64,000 nt of DNA from Saccharibacillus sacchari DSM 19268 (GTDB lineage Bacteria > Bacillota > Bacilli > Paenibacillales > Paenibacillaceae). A program made the translations under genes and the position numbers. Under the pieces are notes generated by a model. The model was not told the DNA's origin, did not search any database, and was given only the letters and a program-made list of their open reading frames with translations. The stretch is taken from positions 3,633,307 to 3,697,306 of the forward strand of contig NZ_KK073875.1 of assembly GCF_000585395.1 (NCBI RefSeq). Direction: 5' to 3'. Positions 53,340 through 61,911 of the stretch are shown here, piece after piece (the first letter of the stretch is position 1; the number at the start of each line of letters is the position of its first letter).

Positions 53340-55313
53340 ATGAAACCATTTTCGTTCCAATCCAAACCGTCGCGCAAACCGGATCGTTTGTTTCTCGCGT
53401 CGGTTAGCATTTTGTTCGCGAAGCTGTTGATGCTGCGCGGATTTTTCTACGGCGATTTCGAGTTCAGCGGCGTATTCATCGATTTGTTCACCGCTCTCGG
53501 CGTCACTTGTTTGTTCGAACTGATTCTCCCGCGTCGTCTTCGGGTCGGCGTGGCATGGGGAGTCAATGTGATATTGTCCGCCGTTTTCTTTTCCGCGGCG
53601 GTCTACCATTCGTACTTCGGCTCCGTGCCGACGTACGTCGTGCTCGGTTCTCTCGGTCAGGTGCCGGAGGTGGGGAATATGGTCGGAGGCTTGATCAAGC
53701 CTGCTTATTTTATTTTCTTTGCCGATCTGCTGGCCGTGGCGCTGCCGTTATGGGTGCAAAAGGTACACCGGGCGAAATCGCGCAAGGCATTGTCATTCGG
53801 CGGTTCGCCGAAAAGCGCGCGTGCTTCCTGGGGAGGTACAGCGGGCCGCATGAGCCGGATCGTCGTGTCCGCGGTTCTTGTCGTCTGCTTGCTGCTGTCC
53901 GGCGTATGGATCAACCGGGGTTCCGCGATCAGCAACGAAATCGTTCGCGCGGAAAATATCGGTTTTATCAACTATCAAGTCAGCACGGCGATCGAGAAGC
54001 GTAAAGAACGCGATTTTCTCGCTTCGACTTCCCCGGAAGAGGTCGCGCGGCAGGTAAAGGAGCTTCAACAATCTTTCCCGTATACGGATGAGCAGAAGAA
54101 CGATTCCACAGGCGCGTCTGCTGAAAATTCTCCCGCATACTTCGGAGCGGCCGAAGGCATGAACGTGGTCGTCGTTCAGATGGAGTCGTTCCAGAACTTC
54201 CCAATCCGCTACAAGCTGGACGGAGAGGAAGTAACGCCGAATCTGAACGCGTTGATGGACGAAAGCTTTTATTTTCCGCATATTTATCAGCAGATCGGGC
54301 AAGGTAATACGTCGGACGCCGAATTCATATCGAATACCTCGATCTATCCGACGGCGCAGATTGCGATGTCTACCGGCTACGGGGATCGCGTGATTCCGAG
54401 TTCTCCGAGAATGCTCGGCGACAAAGGCTACAAGACGGCGACGTTCCAGGTCAATAACGCTTCGTTCTGGGATCGCAATCAGCTTTATCCGGCGCTCGGG
54501 TTCCAGAACTTTTACGACAAACCGAATTACGACAACGATAAATTCAACAATTTCGGGGCTTCGGACGAAGAGATGTACCGCGTAGGCTTGGAAAAAATCG
54601 ACGAGATGGCCGCAGACGGTTCGCCGTTTTATGCACAGTTCGTCACGACGGCCAGCCATGCTCCGTTCGACGTGCCTGAGGAGTTTCCGCAACTTGCCAT
54701 TCCCGAGCGGTTGCAAAACACGCAGCTCGGCAAGTATTTGAATGCTCAACACTATACGGATTACGCGTTGGGCAAGCTGATCGACGGTTTGAAAGAAAAA
54801 GGATTGTGGGACCATACGGTGCTGCTCGTTTACGGAGATCATGGCGGACTGTCCACGGCGGAAAACGACCCTGCGTGGGTATCGTCGATGCTCGGCATTT
54901 CCTATGACGCCAACGCGAGCCGATTCAACATTCCGTTGGCGATCCGCGTTCCGGGCGTGGAAAAAGGCGAGACGGTCGAGCTGGCAGGCGGTCAAATGGA
55001 CTTCGTGCCGACCTTGATGAACCTGCTCGGCATATCGTTGGAGCAAGAATCGTATACCGCATTCGGTCGCGACCTGCTCAATACCGACCGCAACGTAATC
55101 GGCATTCGCTATTATCTGCCAACCGGATCGTTCGTCGGAGACGGCGTTTTGTTTATCCCGGGAGAAGGCTTTGACGACGGAACCGCCATTTCGCTGGATA
55201 CGCATGAAAAAATAAACGACATCGAACCTTATCGCGCAGACTACGAATATATTTTGCAGCTGATGAAGCTATCCGATGATTATGTAAAAGTGCTGCCCAA
55301 ACGCGGATTATAA
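53340..55313 (+). CDS. LTA synthase family protein (polyglycerol-phosphate transferase)
   Basis: The 657-residue protein has about five N-terminal membrane helices (about 15-215) and a C-terminal extracellular sulfatase-like domain (about 275-620). The catalytic Thr is in GQGNTSDAEF, the metal-binding Glu in VQMESFQNFP, and the DHGG motif in YGDHGGL. Such enzymes polymerise glycerol phosphate from phosphatidylglycerol onto a glycolipid anchor outside the cell. ATG 53340 follows AGAAGG; the longer frame from 53223 runs back into repeat C and the promoter. The tag gene follows after 10 bases. Confidence 0.92.
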   Translation: MKPFSFQSKPSRKPDRLFLASVSILFAKLLMLRGFFYGDFEFSGVFIDLFTALGVTCLFELILPRRLRVGVAWGVNVILSAVFFSAAVYHSYFGSVPTYVVLGSLGQVPEVGNMVGGLIKPAYFIFFADLLAVALPLWVQKVHRAKSRKALSFGGSPKSARASWGGTAGRMSRIVVSAVLVVCLLLSGVWINRGSAISNEIVRAENIGFINYQVSTAIEKRKERDFLASTSPEEVARQVKELQQSFPYTDEQKNDSTGASAENSPAYFGAAEGMNVVVVQMESFQNFPIRYKLDGEEVTPNLNALMDESFYFPHIYQQIGQGNTSDAEFISNTSIYPTAQIAMSTGYGDRVIPSSPRMLGDKGYKTATFQVNNASFWDRNQLYPALGFQNFYDKPNYDNDKFNNFGASDEEMYRVGLEKIDEMAADGSPFYAQFVTTASHAPFDVPEEFPQLAIPERLQNTQLGKYLNAQHYTDYALGKLIDGLKEKGLWDHTVLLVYGDHGGLSTAENDPAWVSSMLGISYDANASRFNIPLAIRVPGVEKGETVELAGGQMDFVPTLMNLLGISLEQESYTAFGRDLLNTDRNVIGIRYYLPTGSFVGDGVLFIPGEGFDDGTAISLDTHEKINDIEPYRADYEYILQLMKLSDDYVKVLPKRGL

Positions 55314-55323
55314 GGAGACTTAC

Positions 55324-55932
55324 ATGACTCAATCATCGACGCAACCGATTCGCTGCCGCTGGGTCAATGAAGACCCCTTGTATATTCGTTATCATGACGA
55401 GGAATGGGGCGTACCCGTTCATGACGACCGAAAGTGGTTCGAATTATTGACGCTTGAAGGCGCCCAGGCCGGACTCAGTTGGTATACGGTATTGAAAAAG
55501 CGGGATCGGTACCGCGAAGTCATGGACGGCTTCGATCCCGCGCTTGTCGCCGAATACGATGCCGAAAAGATCGAAAATCTGATGCAGGACGCAGGGATTA
55601 TTCGGAATCGGATGAAGCTGGAATCAACGGTCAAAAACGCGAAAGCTTTTCTGCGCGTGCAACAGGAATTTGGAAGCTTCGACGCGTATATCTGGACGTT
55701 TGTGTCGGGCAAGCCCGTTATCGGGCATCGCGTCCGTCACGAAGATGTCCCGGCCAAGACCGAAATTTCGGATCGTCTGAGCAAAGATTTGAAAAAGCGC
55801 GGCTTCGGCTTTATCGGCAGTACGATCTGCTACGCTTTGATGCAAGCTTCCGGAATGGTCGATGACCATCTTGAGAATTGCTTCCGTAGTCGCTGCGAGC
55901 CTTCCGCCAATCGGTTGTTTACGGAAAATTGA
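55324..55932 (+). CDS. tag: DNA-3-methyladenine glycosylase I
   Basis: The 202-residue enzyme removes 3-methyladenine from alkylated DNA. Family marks include CRWVNEDPLYIRYHDEEWG at the N-terminus, EGAQAGLSWYTVLKKR, and the structural zinc ligands Cys12, His24 and His/Cys near the C-terminus (FVGSTICYALMQA-type helix and DDHLENCF). Length is normal. It starts ten bases after the LTA synthase gene, so the two are probably co-transcribed without obvious functional link. Confidence 0.94.
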   Translation: MTQSSTQPIRCRWVNEDPLYIRYHDEEWGVPVHDDRKWFELLTLEGAQAGLSWYTVLKKRDRYREVMDGFDPALVAEYDAEKIENLMQDAGIIRNRMKLESTVKNAKAFLRVQQEFGSFDAYIWTFVSGKPVIGHRVRHEDVPAKTEISDRLSKDLKKRGFGFIGSTICYALMQASGMVDDHLENCFRSRCEPSANRLFTEN

Positions 55933-56025
55933 GACAACAGAGAGACGAGTCGCCGTGCCCCCGGACAGGGTAATCAAGAGAGAAGGCGGCATGAGCCGCG
56001 CGATAGCGAAAGGGGCATACGGCCA

Positions 56026-56181
56026 ATGAAAATCATGATTACCCAACAAGAAGCGATGCAGCGGAAAATTTGGAGCAAGATTATCGATATGTTCGGCCTG
56101 GAGCCGGACAAGGAATACTGGGAGACCGAACAATTTATTTTGACCGAAGAACAGGCGCGGGAAGTCGGGTTGATCCGTTAA
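56026..56181 (+). CDS. small conserved-looking hypothetical protein (51 aa)
   Basis: A 51-codon frame starts at ATG 56026 after AAAGGGG. The encoded protein is helical and charged, with TQQEAMQRKIWSKIIDMFGL at the front and a LTEEQAREVGLIR tail. It lies between tag and a terminator. The good ribosome site and codon use like its neighbours support a real gene. No function can be assigned. Confidence 0.6.
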   Translation: MKIMITQQEAMQRKIWSKIIDMFGLEPDKEYWETEQFILTEEQAREVGLIR

Positions 56182-56206
56182 AGCATGAAATCGAAAACGA
56201 ACGCGC

Positions 56207-56253
56207 AAAAAAAGCGGTCAGGATTCGCCGATGCGATCCTGACCGCTTTTTTT
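56207..56253. terminator. bidirectional rho-independent terminator
   Basis: AAAAAAAGCGGTCAGGAT pairs perfectly with ATCCTGACCGCTTTTTTT. It serves the small plus-strand gene and the convergent GGDEF-EAL gene. Confidence 0.9.
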
Positions 56254-56277
56254 GGCTGGAAAATTCAATTCGCAAGT

Positions 56278-57930
56278 TCAGACTACATGGTGCTGCATAT
56301 CCGGGAACCATATGTTCGGAAGATCGTCTACGCTCATAGGGCGACAGATTAAGTATCCTTGAATCCCCGGGCAGCCCATATTCATCAGTTGAATTAACTG
56401 CTCTCCATCCTCCACCCCTTCGGCAACCACGTCCAGATTCATCGCGCGAGCCATCGCAAGCAGAGCAGAGATGACGGCGGGGTTCATTTGGACAATAAAC
56501 GAACGGTCCAGCTTGAATTTATCGATCGGAATTTGCGCCAAAATGCCGAGCGACGAATATCCGGTTCCGAAATCGTCGAGCGAAATCGTATAGCCCTGCG
56601 CGCGCAGTTGATCCAGAATTGCGCAGATTTCTTCGAGATTGCGCATGACCAGCGATTCCGTCACTTCCAAGTCGAAGCGTTCGGGGGAGACCCCTTCTTC
56701 GGCCACGATGGCGTTCAGGCGTTCGACAAAATGCTCTTCCTCAAACTGCACGCGCGAAATATTGACGGCGACGCGTACGTTCGGACCGAACTTTTCGCTG
56801 ATCTTGGGCAGGTCTTTGCAGGCTTGACGAATCACCCATTCACCAATCGGCACGATTAAGCCGGTTTCCTCTGCTACCGGTATAAAGTCAGCCGGGGAAA
56901 CAAGACGCTTATGTCCGAGGTTCCAGCGAAGCAAAGCTTCGACTTCCACAACTTGATTGCGCGCAGCATCGAATATCGGTTGATAATGCAGCATCAATTC
57001 ATCGCGTTCGATACATTGGTTCAGCGCGATTTCATAGTCGAATTTGACGACCTGATCATAGCGCAAAGCTTCATTGTATTCATGATACCGATTCCGGCCC
57101 TTGCTTTTTGCATAGTATAGGGCGATATCCGCTTGACGCAGCAGCGTGGACAGTTCGGTCCGTTCCGGCGAGGTAGAGATTCCGACGCTTGCGCTGACCC
57201 GAATCAGTCGATCTCCGAGCAGGAAAGGCTTATCGAGCACTTCCAGAATTCGCTTGGCTTGTTCTTCCGGTTTTGCAATCGGCGTCTCGCAGACAATGAT
57301 AAATTCATCCGCTCCTTGGCGCGCAATGACGTAAGGAGGTCCGAAAGATTGGCGGAACCGCCCAGCTACCTCGATCAACAGCGTATCGCCGGTCTCGTGA
57401 CCCAGCGCATCGTTGATGTTTTTGAAATTATCGAGATCGATCAGGAACAAGCCGAATGATTTATGCAAAAATTCATATAAAAAGCGTCGATTGAACAATT
57501 GCGTCAATTCGTCATGATAAGCATAGTGATGCAAATGTTGTCCGCGCTCCGAGCTTGTAATCATATCCCGCGTCACGCATGCAACCGCAGTAACCTCCCC
57601 GCGTTCGCCGAAGATCGGGGACAGGATGCTTTCTCCGCTCAGTGCGCCTGTCGGCAGCAAAGTTCCGTCGGCGAAACGAATACTTACCCGCTCGTCGATT
57701 ACTTTCATGTATTTATGATGAAGGTATTTGCCCATCTCCGGCTCATGCGCGTACACTTCGGCAAAAGTCCGTCCCATATGTTCCGATCCGATCTGACTAA
57801 GCACGGCTGCTGCACGGTTCACGTACCGATAGCGGAATTGCTCGCCGTCCCAGTCCATCACATAGATGCAGTCCTCGAGCGCATGAAGGAACTGGGCAAG
57901 ATGCGCATCTTGGTGTTTCATTTCTGTCAT
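56278..57930 (-). CDS. PAS-GGDEF-EAL protein (putative c-di-GMP phosphodiesterase)
   Basis: The 550-residue soluble protein has a PAS domain (about 10-125), a GGDEF domain (about 135-280) with the degenerate motif GADEF, and an EAL domain (about 295-540). The EAL domain keeps EALLRW, NISRVQF, ELTES-like EVTESL, DDFGTGYSSL, FKLDRS, AEGVE and QGYLICRP, so it should hydrolyse c-di-GMP, with the altered GGDEF domain acting as a GTP-sensing regulator. The start at 57930 follows AAGGAGGG by 10 bases. Confidence 0.92.
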   Translation of the reverse strand: MTEMKHQDAHLAQFLHALEDCIYVMDWDGEQFRYRYVNRAAAVLSQIGSEHMGRTFAEVYAHEPEMGKYLHHKYMKVIDERVSIRFADGTLLPTGALSGESILSPIFGERGEVTAVACVTRDMITSSERGQHLHHYAYHDELTQLFNRRFLYEFLHKSFGLFLIDLDNFKNINDALGHETGDTLLIEVAGRFRQSFGPPYVIARQGADEFIIVCETPIAKPEEQAKRILEVLDKPFLLGDRLIRVSASVGISTSPERTELSTLLRQADIALYYAKSKGRNRYHEYNEALRYDQVVKFDYEIALNQCIERDELMLHYQPIFDAARNQVVEVEALLRWNLGHKRLVSPADFIPVAEETGLIVPIGEWVIRQACKDLPKISEKFGPNVRVAVNISRVQFEEEHFVERLNAIVAEEGVSPERFDLEVTESLVMRNLEEICAILDQLRAQGYTISLDDFGTGYSSLGILAQIPIDKFKLDRSFIVQMNPAVISALLAMARAMNLDVVAEGVEDGEQLIQLMNMGCPGIQGYLICRPMSVDDLPNIWFPDMQHHVV

Positions 57931-58075
57931 TCCGTAAAAGCCCTCCTTATCCGCTTGTATCCGAGATACCAAATTCGTATAGTCCTATCATACTATGTGC
58001 AAGCGACTACGCAAAGGGAAGAAAGGAGGATAGGGCTTTTAAATATAGCTTTAAGAGTTCCCATTTTTGAGGAAG

Positions 58076-58101
58076 GTTTGACGTTAATCGGTATCGGGTA
58101 A
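58076..58101 (+). promoter_or_regulatory. candidate sigma-B-type promoter
   Basis: GTTTGA and GGGTAA are separated by 14 bases, close to the Bacillus sigma-B consensus GTTTAA-N12-14-GGGTAT, and lie 40 bases before a general-stress-like gene. Presence of sigma-B in this organism is not shown. Confidence 0.5.
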
Positions 58102-58140
58102 AAATGGGCATGCCTACAAGCTAATAGGGAGGAAACGAAC

Positions 58141-58860
58141 ATGATGAAAAAGATTTCGGCGACTTTTGCACGCGAAGAACAAGCCGTACAAGCGATTCAT
58201 GACCTTCAGGAAGCCGGATACGATCGGGAAGATATCTCAGTAGTGACCAAAGATAAGAAAGAAGCGGAAGAGATCCGGAACGAAACAGGAACGAAAGCGC
58301 CGGAAGGGCTGGCGACGGGGGCGGTGACGGGCGGCGCGTTGGGCGGAGCCGCCGGCGTCCTCGCGAGCCTCGGCGCATTGGCTATTCCGGGTATCGGGCC
58401 GCTGCTTGCAGCCGGACCCATCGCGGCAGGCCTCGCGGGAGCAACGGTAGGCGCGGGAGTCGGCGGTTTGGCCGGAGGTTTTATCGGCCTGGGCATCCCC
58501 GAACAAGAAGCCGAATACTACGATGAAAGAGTGCATGAAGGCGATGTTCTCGTCATGGTAGACGCGGACGAAGCCATGCGCAGCCGGATCTACGAGATTT
58601 TCGGTCGCAACGGCGCGACTAACACTTCGTACTTCGATCCGGACGGAACTTCGAGAACGCCCGGGATGGCGCCCGTGGACGAAAGGGTTGCTCCTGCCGG
58701 AGTGGACGATGCCCATTTGCGCGAAGAGCCCGGTTCTGATCGAACGCGCCGTTCCAGCCATGATCCTGCGGACGATGCGGATTTCCGGGACTCGACCGAT
58801 CCCAACCGCCAAGCTTCGAACCTGATTATCGGTCCAAACGATCGCCCTTACAAACGTTGA
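58141..58860 (+). CDS. YflT/general stress protein 17M-like protein with glycine zipper
   Basis: The 239-residue protein begins with a GSP17M-type domain (about 1-45, KKISATFAREEQAVQAI). It continues with a Gly/Ala-rich zipper of about 75 residues that could span or associate with membrane, a short VMVDADE-containing segment, and a polar Asp/Arg-rich tail. Related Bacillus proteins are general-stress proteins of unknown activity. GGGAGG lies upstream of the ATG. The candidate sigma-B promoter fits this family. Confidence 0.8.
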   Translation: MMKKISATFAREEQAVQAIHDLQEAGYDREDISVVTKDKKEAEEIRNETGTKAPEGLATGAVTGGALGGAAGVLASLGALAIPGIGPLLAAGPIAAGLAGATVGAGVGGLAGGFIGLGIPEQEAEYYDERVHEGDVLVMVDADEAMRSRIYEIFGRNGATNTSYFDPDGTSRTPGMAPVDERVAPAGVDDAHLREEPGSDRTRRSSHDPADDADFRDSTDPNRQASNLIIGPNDRPYKR

Positions 58861-58917
58861 TGCTGCGAAGATCCGCAATCCTGAACGGGCAAAAGCGGAC
58901 GATATTAGAATACGACA

Positions 58918-58953
58918 AGAGCACAGGCTCCATGCCTGCGCTCTTTCTTTTTT
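58918..58953 (+). terminator. rho-independent terminator
   Basis: AAGAGC-A-CAGG pairs with CCTG-C-GCTCTT, followed by a T-rich tract, about 60 bases after the stress-protein gene. Confidence 0.75.
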
Positions 58954-58986
58954 GCCGATATGAATCGGATGTCCTGAAGTTTGGAT

Positions 58987-60198
58987 TCAAATCGACGAAT
59001 GCCGGGTCTTCCGCTGCGCGGAAAAAGAAAGCTTGCGCCGTTCTCCCCGATGGTACAGCCCATAATAAGCAACAAGCGACAACAGCACGGTCAGACCGCC
59101 TACCAAATACATGGTCGAATAGCCTGCCGAAGAAGCGATCAATCCCAGCAAGTAAGAGCCTAAGCCGTAACCAAGATCGAAAAAGACAAAATACGTGCCC
59201 GTCGCCAGTCCGCTGCGGTGCGCAGGTGCGGATTGGATCGCCAGCGTCTGGAAGCTTGGAATGATCGCGCCGTAACCGAGTCCGATTATCGCTGCCGTTA
59301 ACAGGAAAAAGACTGCGGAGTCGGCCCGGCTGAGCGCGATCATCCCGACTGCGAACAAGGCGATACCGGGATACACAAGCACATGCGCGCCTCGGCGATC
59401 GAACAAACGGCCCGTGAACGGACGGGATAACAGAACCATGGCTGCGAAAACAATAAAGAAATAACTGGCGACGCTTTTCAAACCGATCGAATCGGCATAC
59501 ACCGAAATGAATGTGGAAATCGCGCCATAGGCAAACGCAATCAAAAATCCGGCGGCCGCTACGGGAATAGCACGGAACTCGATGAACCGTTTAATATCCC
59601 AAGCCCCCAGTTCGCTCGGTTTGCGCTCATGCTGAGGAATAGGAGTCATGACGCCGAACAGACAGGCCAGCGAAGCAAAAATCACCATCAATACAAATAG
59701 CACGGTGTAGCCTGCGCTTGCGGAAACGGACAATCCAACAAATGGACCAAATACCATGGCAAGGCTCATAAACAAGGTGAAATAGCCGATGCCTTCGCCT
59801 TTTCGCTCGCGCGGAATGACGTCAAGCACCACGGTGGACGTCGTGGTCGCCGCGATCCCGAAAGAAATCCCGTGTACGAACCGCAGCAGGAGCAGCATCG
59901 AATAATTAGGCACCCATAGATAGAAGAAACTGCACGCGGCAAACATGAACACAGAGAAGACCAACAGCTTTTTACGATTAATCTCATCCAGCCATTTGCC
60001 TGTCAGCGGGCGGAAGATGACGGCGGCGATCACGAATACGGTTGTCACCAGTCCGATTCCGTCCGCGCTTCCTCCAAGATGCGTCAACGCATATTCCGGT
60101 AACGTCACGGCCAAAATATAAAAGTTGATAAAAATAAAAAAACTGCTGAAACTTATCGTCAAAAAATTACGGCTCCACAATCGTTCTTTTTCCAACAA
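58987..60198 (-). CDS. MFS transporter (drug-efflux-like)
   Basis: The 403-residue protein has twelve predicted membrane helices and the MFS loop motif KWLDEINRKKLL between helices 2 and 3 (DxxxRkk type), with FTGRLFDRRGAHVL as its second-half counterpart. This fits the YfkF/bcr-like drug or metabolite exporter group. TTG 60198 lies 6 bases after GGGAGG and is preferred to the upstream start at 60228, which has no ribosome site. A promoter and a MarR-like palindrome lie upstream. The substrate is unknown. Confidence 0.87.
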   Translation of the reverse strand: MLEKERLWSRNFLTISFSSFFIFINFYILAVTLPEYALTHLGGSADGIGLVTTVFVIAAVIFRPLTGKWLDEINRKKLLVFSVFMFAACSFFYLWVPNYSMLLLLRFVHGISFGIAATTTSTVVLDVIPRERKGEGIGYFTLFMSLAMVFGPFVGLSVSASAGYTVLFVLMVIFASLACLFGVMTPIPQHERKPSELGAWDIKRFIEFRAIPVAAAGFLIAFAYGAISTFISVYADSIGLKSVASYFFIVFAAMVLLSRPFTGRLFDRRGAHVLVYPGIALFAVGMIALSRADSAVFFLLTAAIIGLGYGAIIPSFQTLAIQSAPAHRSGLATGTYFVFFDLGYGLGSYLLGLIASSAGYSTMYLVGGLTVLLSLVAYYGLYHRGERRKLSFSAQRKTRHSSI

Positions 60199-60253
60199 AA
60201 TCGTCCTCCCGAATATCACCCGAAGCAAAAAGGATCAAATTTTCAAAATTTAA

Positions 60254-60265
60254 TTGTCTAAACAA
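60254..60265. promoter_or_regulatory. MarR-like operator before the MFS gene
   Basis: TTGTCTAAACAA has TTGT/ACAA arms of the MarR type and overlaps the downstream edge of the MFS promoter -10. No MarR gene is in the window. Confidence 0.4.
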
Positions 60266-60294
60266 CTATATAGGAAAAAGAAACTAATTGTCAA
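60265..60294 (-). promoter_or_regulatory. sigma-A promoter of the MFS gene
   Basis: On the minus strand, TTGACA (60289-60294) and TATAGT (60265-60270) are separated by 18 bases; TATATA offers an alternative -10 with 16. Confidence 0.7.
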
Positions 60295-60433
60295 TGCAAT
60301 TGAGTGTGAACAGTAGCCGTTTTTATAGGAAATCAGTCTTAAGAAGGCCGCTTTTTGCTCGTTTTTAGCTTTCTTTATGGTATGCTGGAAGCATCCGGTT
60401 CGCCAGGGCCGATACGGAAGCGGAGGGGAAGCC

Positions 60434-60856
60434 ATGTCGGAAGAAGTCAGTCGGGTACACCGAATTCCATTCAGCCGTATTCGCGGCGTGCTGGGAATTC
60501 GGCAAAAGATCACCAATGTATATGCGGATCACGTGAATCAATGCGTCGTCGTGGAGACGGATAAGAATGTGCGCAATCCGAGTACGATTATTGAAGTGAA
60601 AAATACGTATCTCGACGTGCGTAGGGTCAGCGCCGAAGAATATAATCGCATGCCTTACACGCCGAACGTGACCGACAAACTCAAGGCGCTGCTGGATGAG
60701 GCGGAACGCGAAGCGCTGCGAGAAAGTTTGCATCGGGCAATCGGAGAGACGGAGCATCGTTTGCAAGCCGAGATTTCGGAAGAAGAGCGTCGGCGGCAGG
60801 AGAATTTTTTGAAAAACGCGCGGCGTGCTTTTAACAAATTGAACGGCGACTTGTAA
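60434..60856 (+). CDS. hypothetical protein (140 aa)
   Basis: The 140-residue protein has a beta-rich first half (about 5-60, with GIRQKITNVYADHVNQCVVV) and a charged helical second half (about 70-140) of coiled-coil type, rich in Glu, Arg and Leu. GGAGGGGAAGCC gives a strong ribosome site for the ATG at 60434. No family was recognised. It is followed after 123 bases by the yebC gene. Confidence 0.7.
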   Translation: MSEEVSRVHRIPFSRIRGVLGIRQKITNVYADHVNQCVVVETDKNVRNPSTIIEVKNTYLDVRRVSAEEYNRMPYTPNVTDKLKALLDEAEREALRESLHRAIGETEHRLQAEISEEERRRQENFLKNARRAFNKLNGDL

Positions 60857-60979
60857 AGCCAAACGCGCGACTTTACGGACAAACAGCATACGGACTTGTT
60901 CCGTCCTTCGTTTCACGCTACAATGAACAAGTGTGAAATTCGGGACATAACCAATCAATGGAAAGCGAGCGGGATAGAT

Positions 60980-61702
60980 ATGGGTCGTAAATGGAATAAT
61001 ATTAAGGAAAAGAAAGCTTCCAAAGACGCCAACACCAGCCGGGTTTATGCTAAATTCGGCGTTGAAATTTATGTGGCAGCCAAGAAAGGCGAGCCGGACC
61101 CGGAATCGAACCGCGCTCTGAAGGTCGTACTGGAACGCGCCAAGACATACAACGTTCCGAAGGCAATCATCGACCGTGCCATGGACAAAGCCAAAGGCAG
61201 CGGTGACGAGACGTATACGGAACTTCGTTACGAAGGCTTCGGTCCGAACGGATCGATGGTGATCGTGGACGCGCTGACGAACAATGTCAACCGTACTGCT
61301 TCCGACGTTCGTTCCGCATTTAACAAAAATGGCGGTAACCTGGGCGTAAGCGGATCGGTAGCCTACATGTTCGACGAGACGGCGGTAATCGGGATCGAAG
61401 GCAAGAACGAAGAGGAAGTGTTGGAGCTGCTGATGGAAGCAGACGTGGACGCACGCGATATTTTGACTGAAGACGAATCGGTCATCATCTACGCGGCGCC
61501 GGATCAATTCCATGCCGTGCAAGAAGCGCTTCGCGCAGCCGGAATCGAAGAGTTTACCGTAGCCGAAATCACGATGCTGCCACAGACTTTCGTAACGCTG
61601 GATGCCGATTCGGAGAAAGCTTTCGAGAAAATGATCGACGCGATCGAAGATCTCGAAGATGTGCAACAAGTGTATCATAACGTCGATTCCGACGAAGAAT
61701 AA
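60980..61702 (+). CDS. yebC: YebC/PmpR-family transcriptional regulator (TACO1 family)
   Basis: The 240-residue protein is a full-length YebC/TACO1-family protein, with the opening [12 protein letters not shown] and the family patterns YEGFGPNG and [19 protein letters not shown]. Some members bind DNA; others act on translation at proline stretches. The missing H in the second residues (GRKW in place of the GHSKW of E. coli-type proteins) marks the YeeN-like branch. The ATG at 60980 begins the conserved region; the longer frame from 60896 adds nothing conserved. Confidence 0.93.
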   Translation: MGRKWNNIKEKKASKDANTSRVYAKFGVEIYVAAKKGEPDPESNRALKVVLERAKTYNVPKAIIDRAMDKAKGSGDETYTELRYEGFGPNGSMVIVDALTNNVNRTASDVRSAFNKNGGNLGVSGSVAYMFDETAVIGIEGKNEEEVLELLMEADVDARDILTEDESVIIYAAPDQFHAVQEALRAAGIEEFTVAEITMLPQTFVTLDADSEKAFEKMIDAIEDLEDVQQVYHNVDSDEE

Positions 61703-61724
61703 GCTAACTGTATCAACAGAAAAT

Positions 61725-61757
61725 AAAGCGGAGACCCGAATGGGTTTCCGCTTTTTT
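61725..61757 (+). terminator. rho-independent terminator of yebC
   Basis: AAAGCGGAGACCC pairs with GGGTTTCCGCTTT around GAAT with one G-T pair, and T follows. Confidence 0.85.
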
Positions 61758-61842
61758 GTTTCTCAAGACAAAAGAGTGCGTGAAATATGTCTGAAAAAAA
61801 GATTAAACAAACATAAAACCACAGATTTAAAGTCTGAATATG

Positions 61843-61871
61843 TTGACTCACCCACAAAAAACAGGTAGGAT
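61843..61871 (+). promoter_or_regulatory. sigma-A-like promoter of the rhamnose operon
   Basis: TTGACT and TAGGAT are separated by 17 bases, 40 bases before the rhaB start. Confidence 0.65.
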
Positions 61872-61911
61872 AAAAGCGTAAAGAAGATTGGCTTCAGCGG
61901 AGGAATGAATA

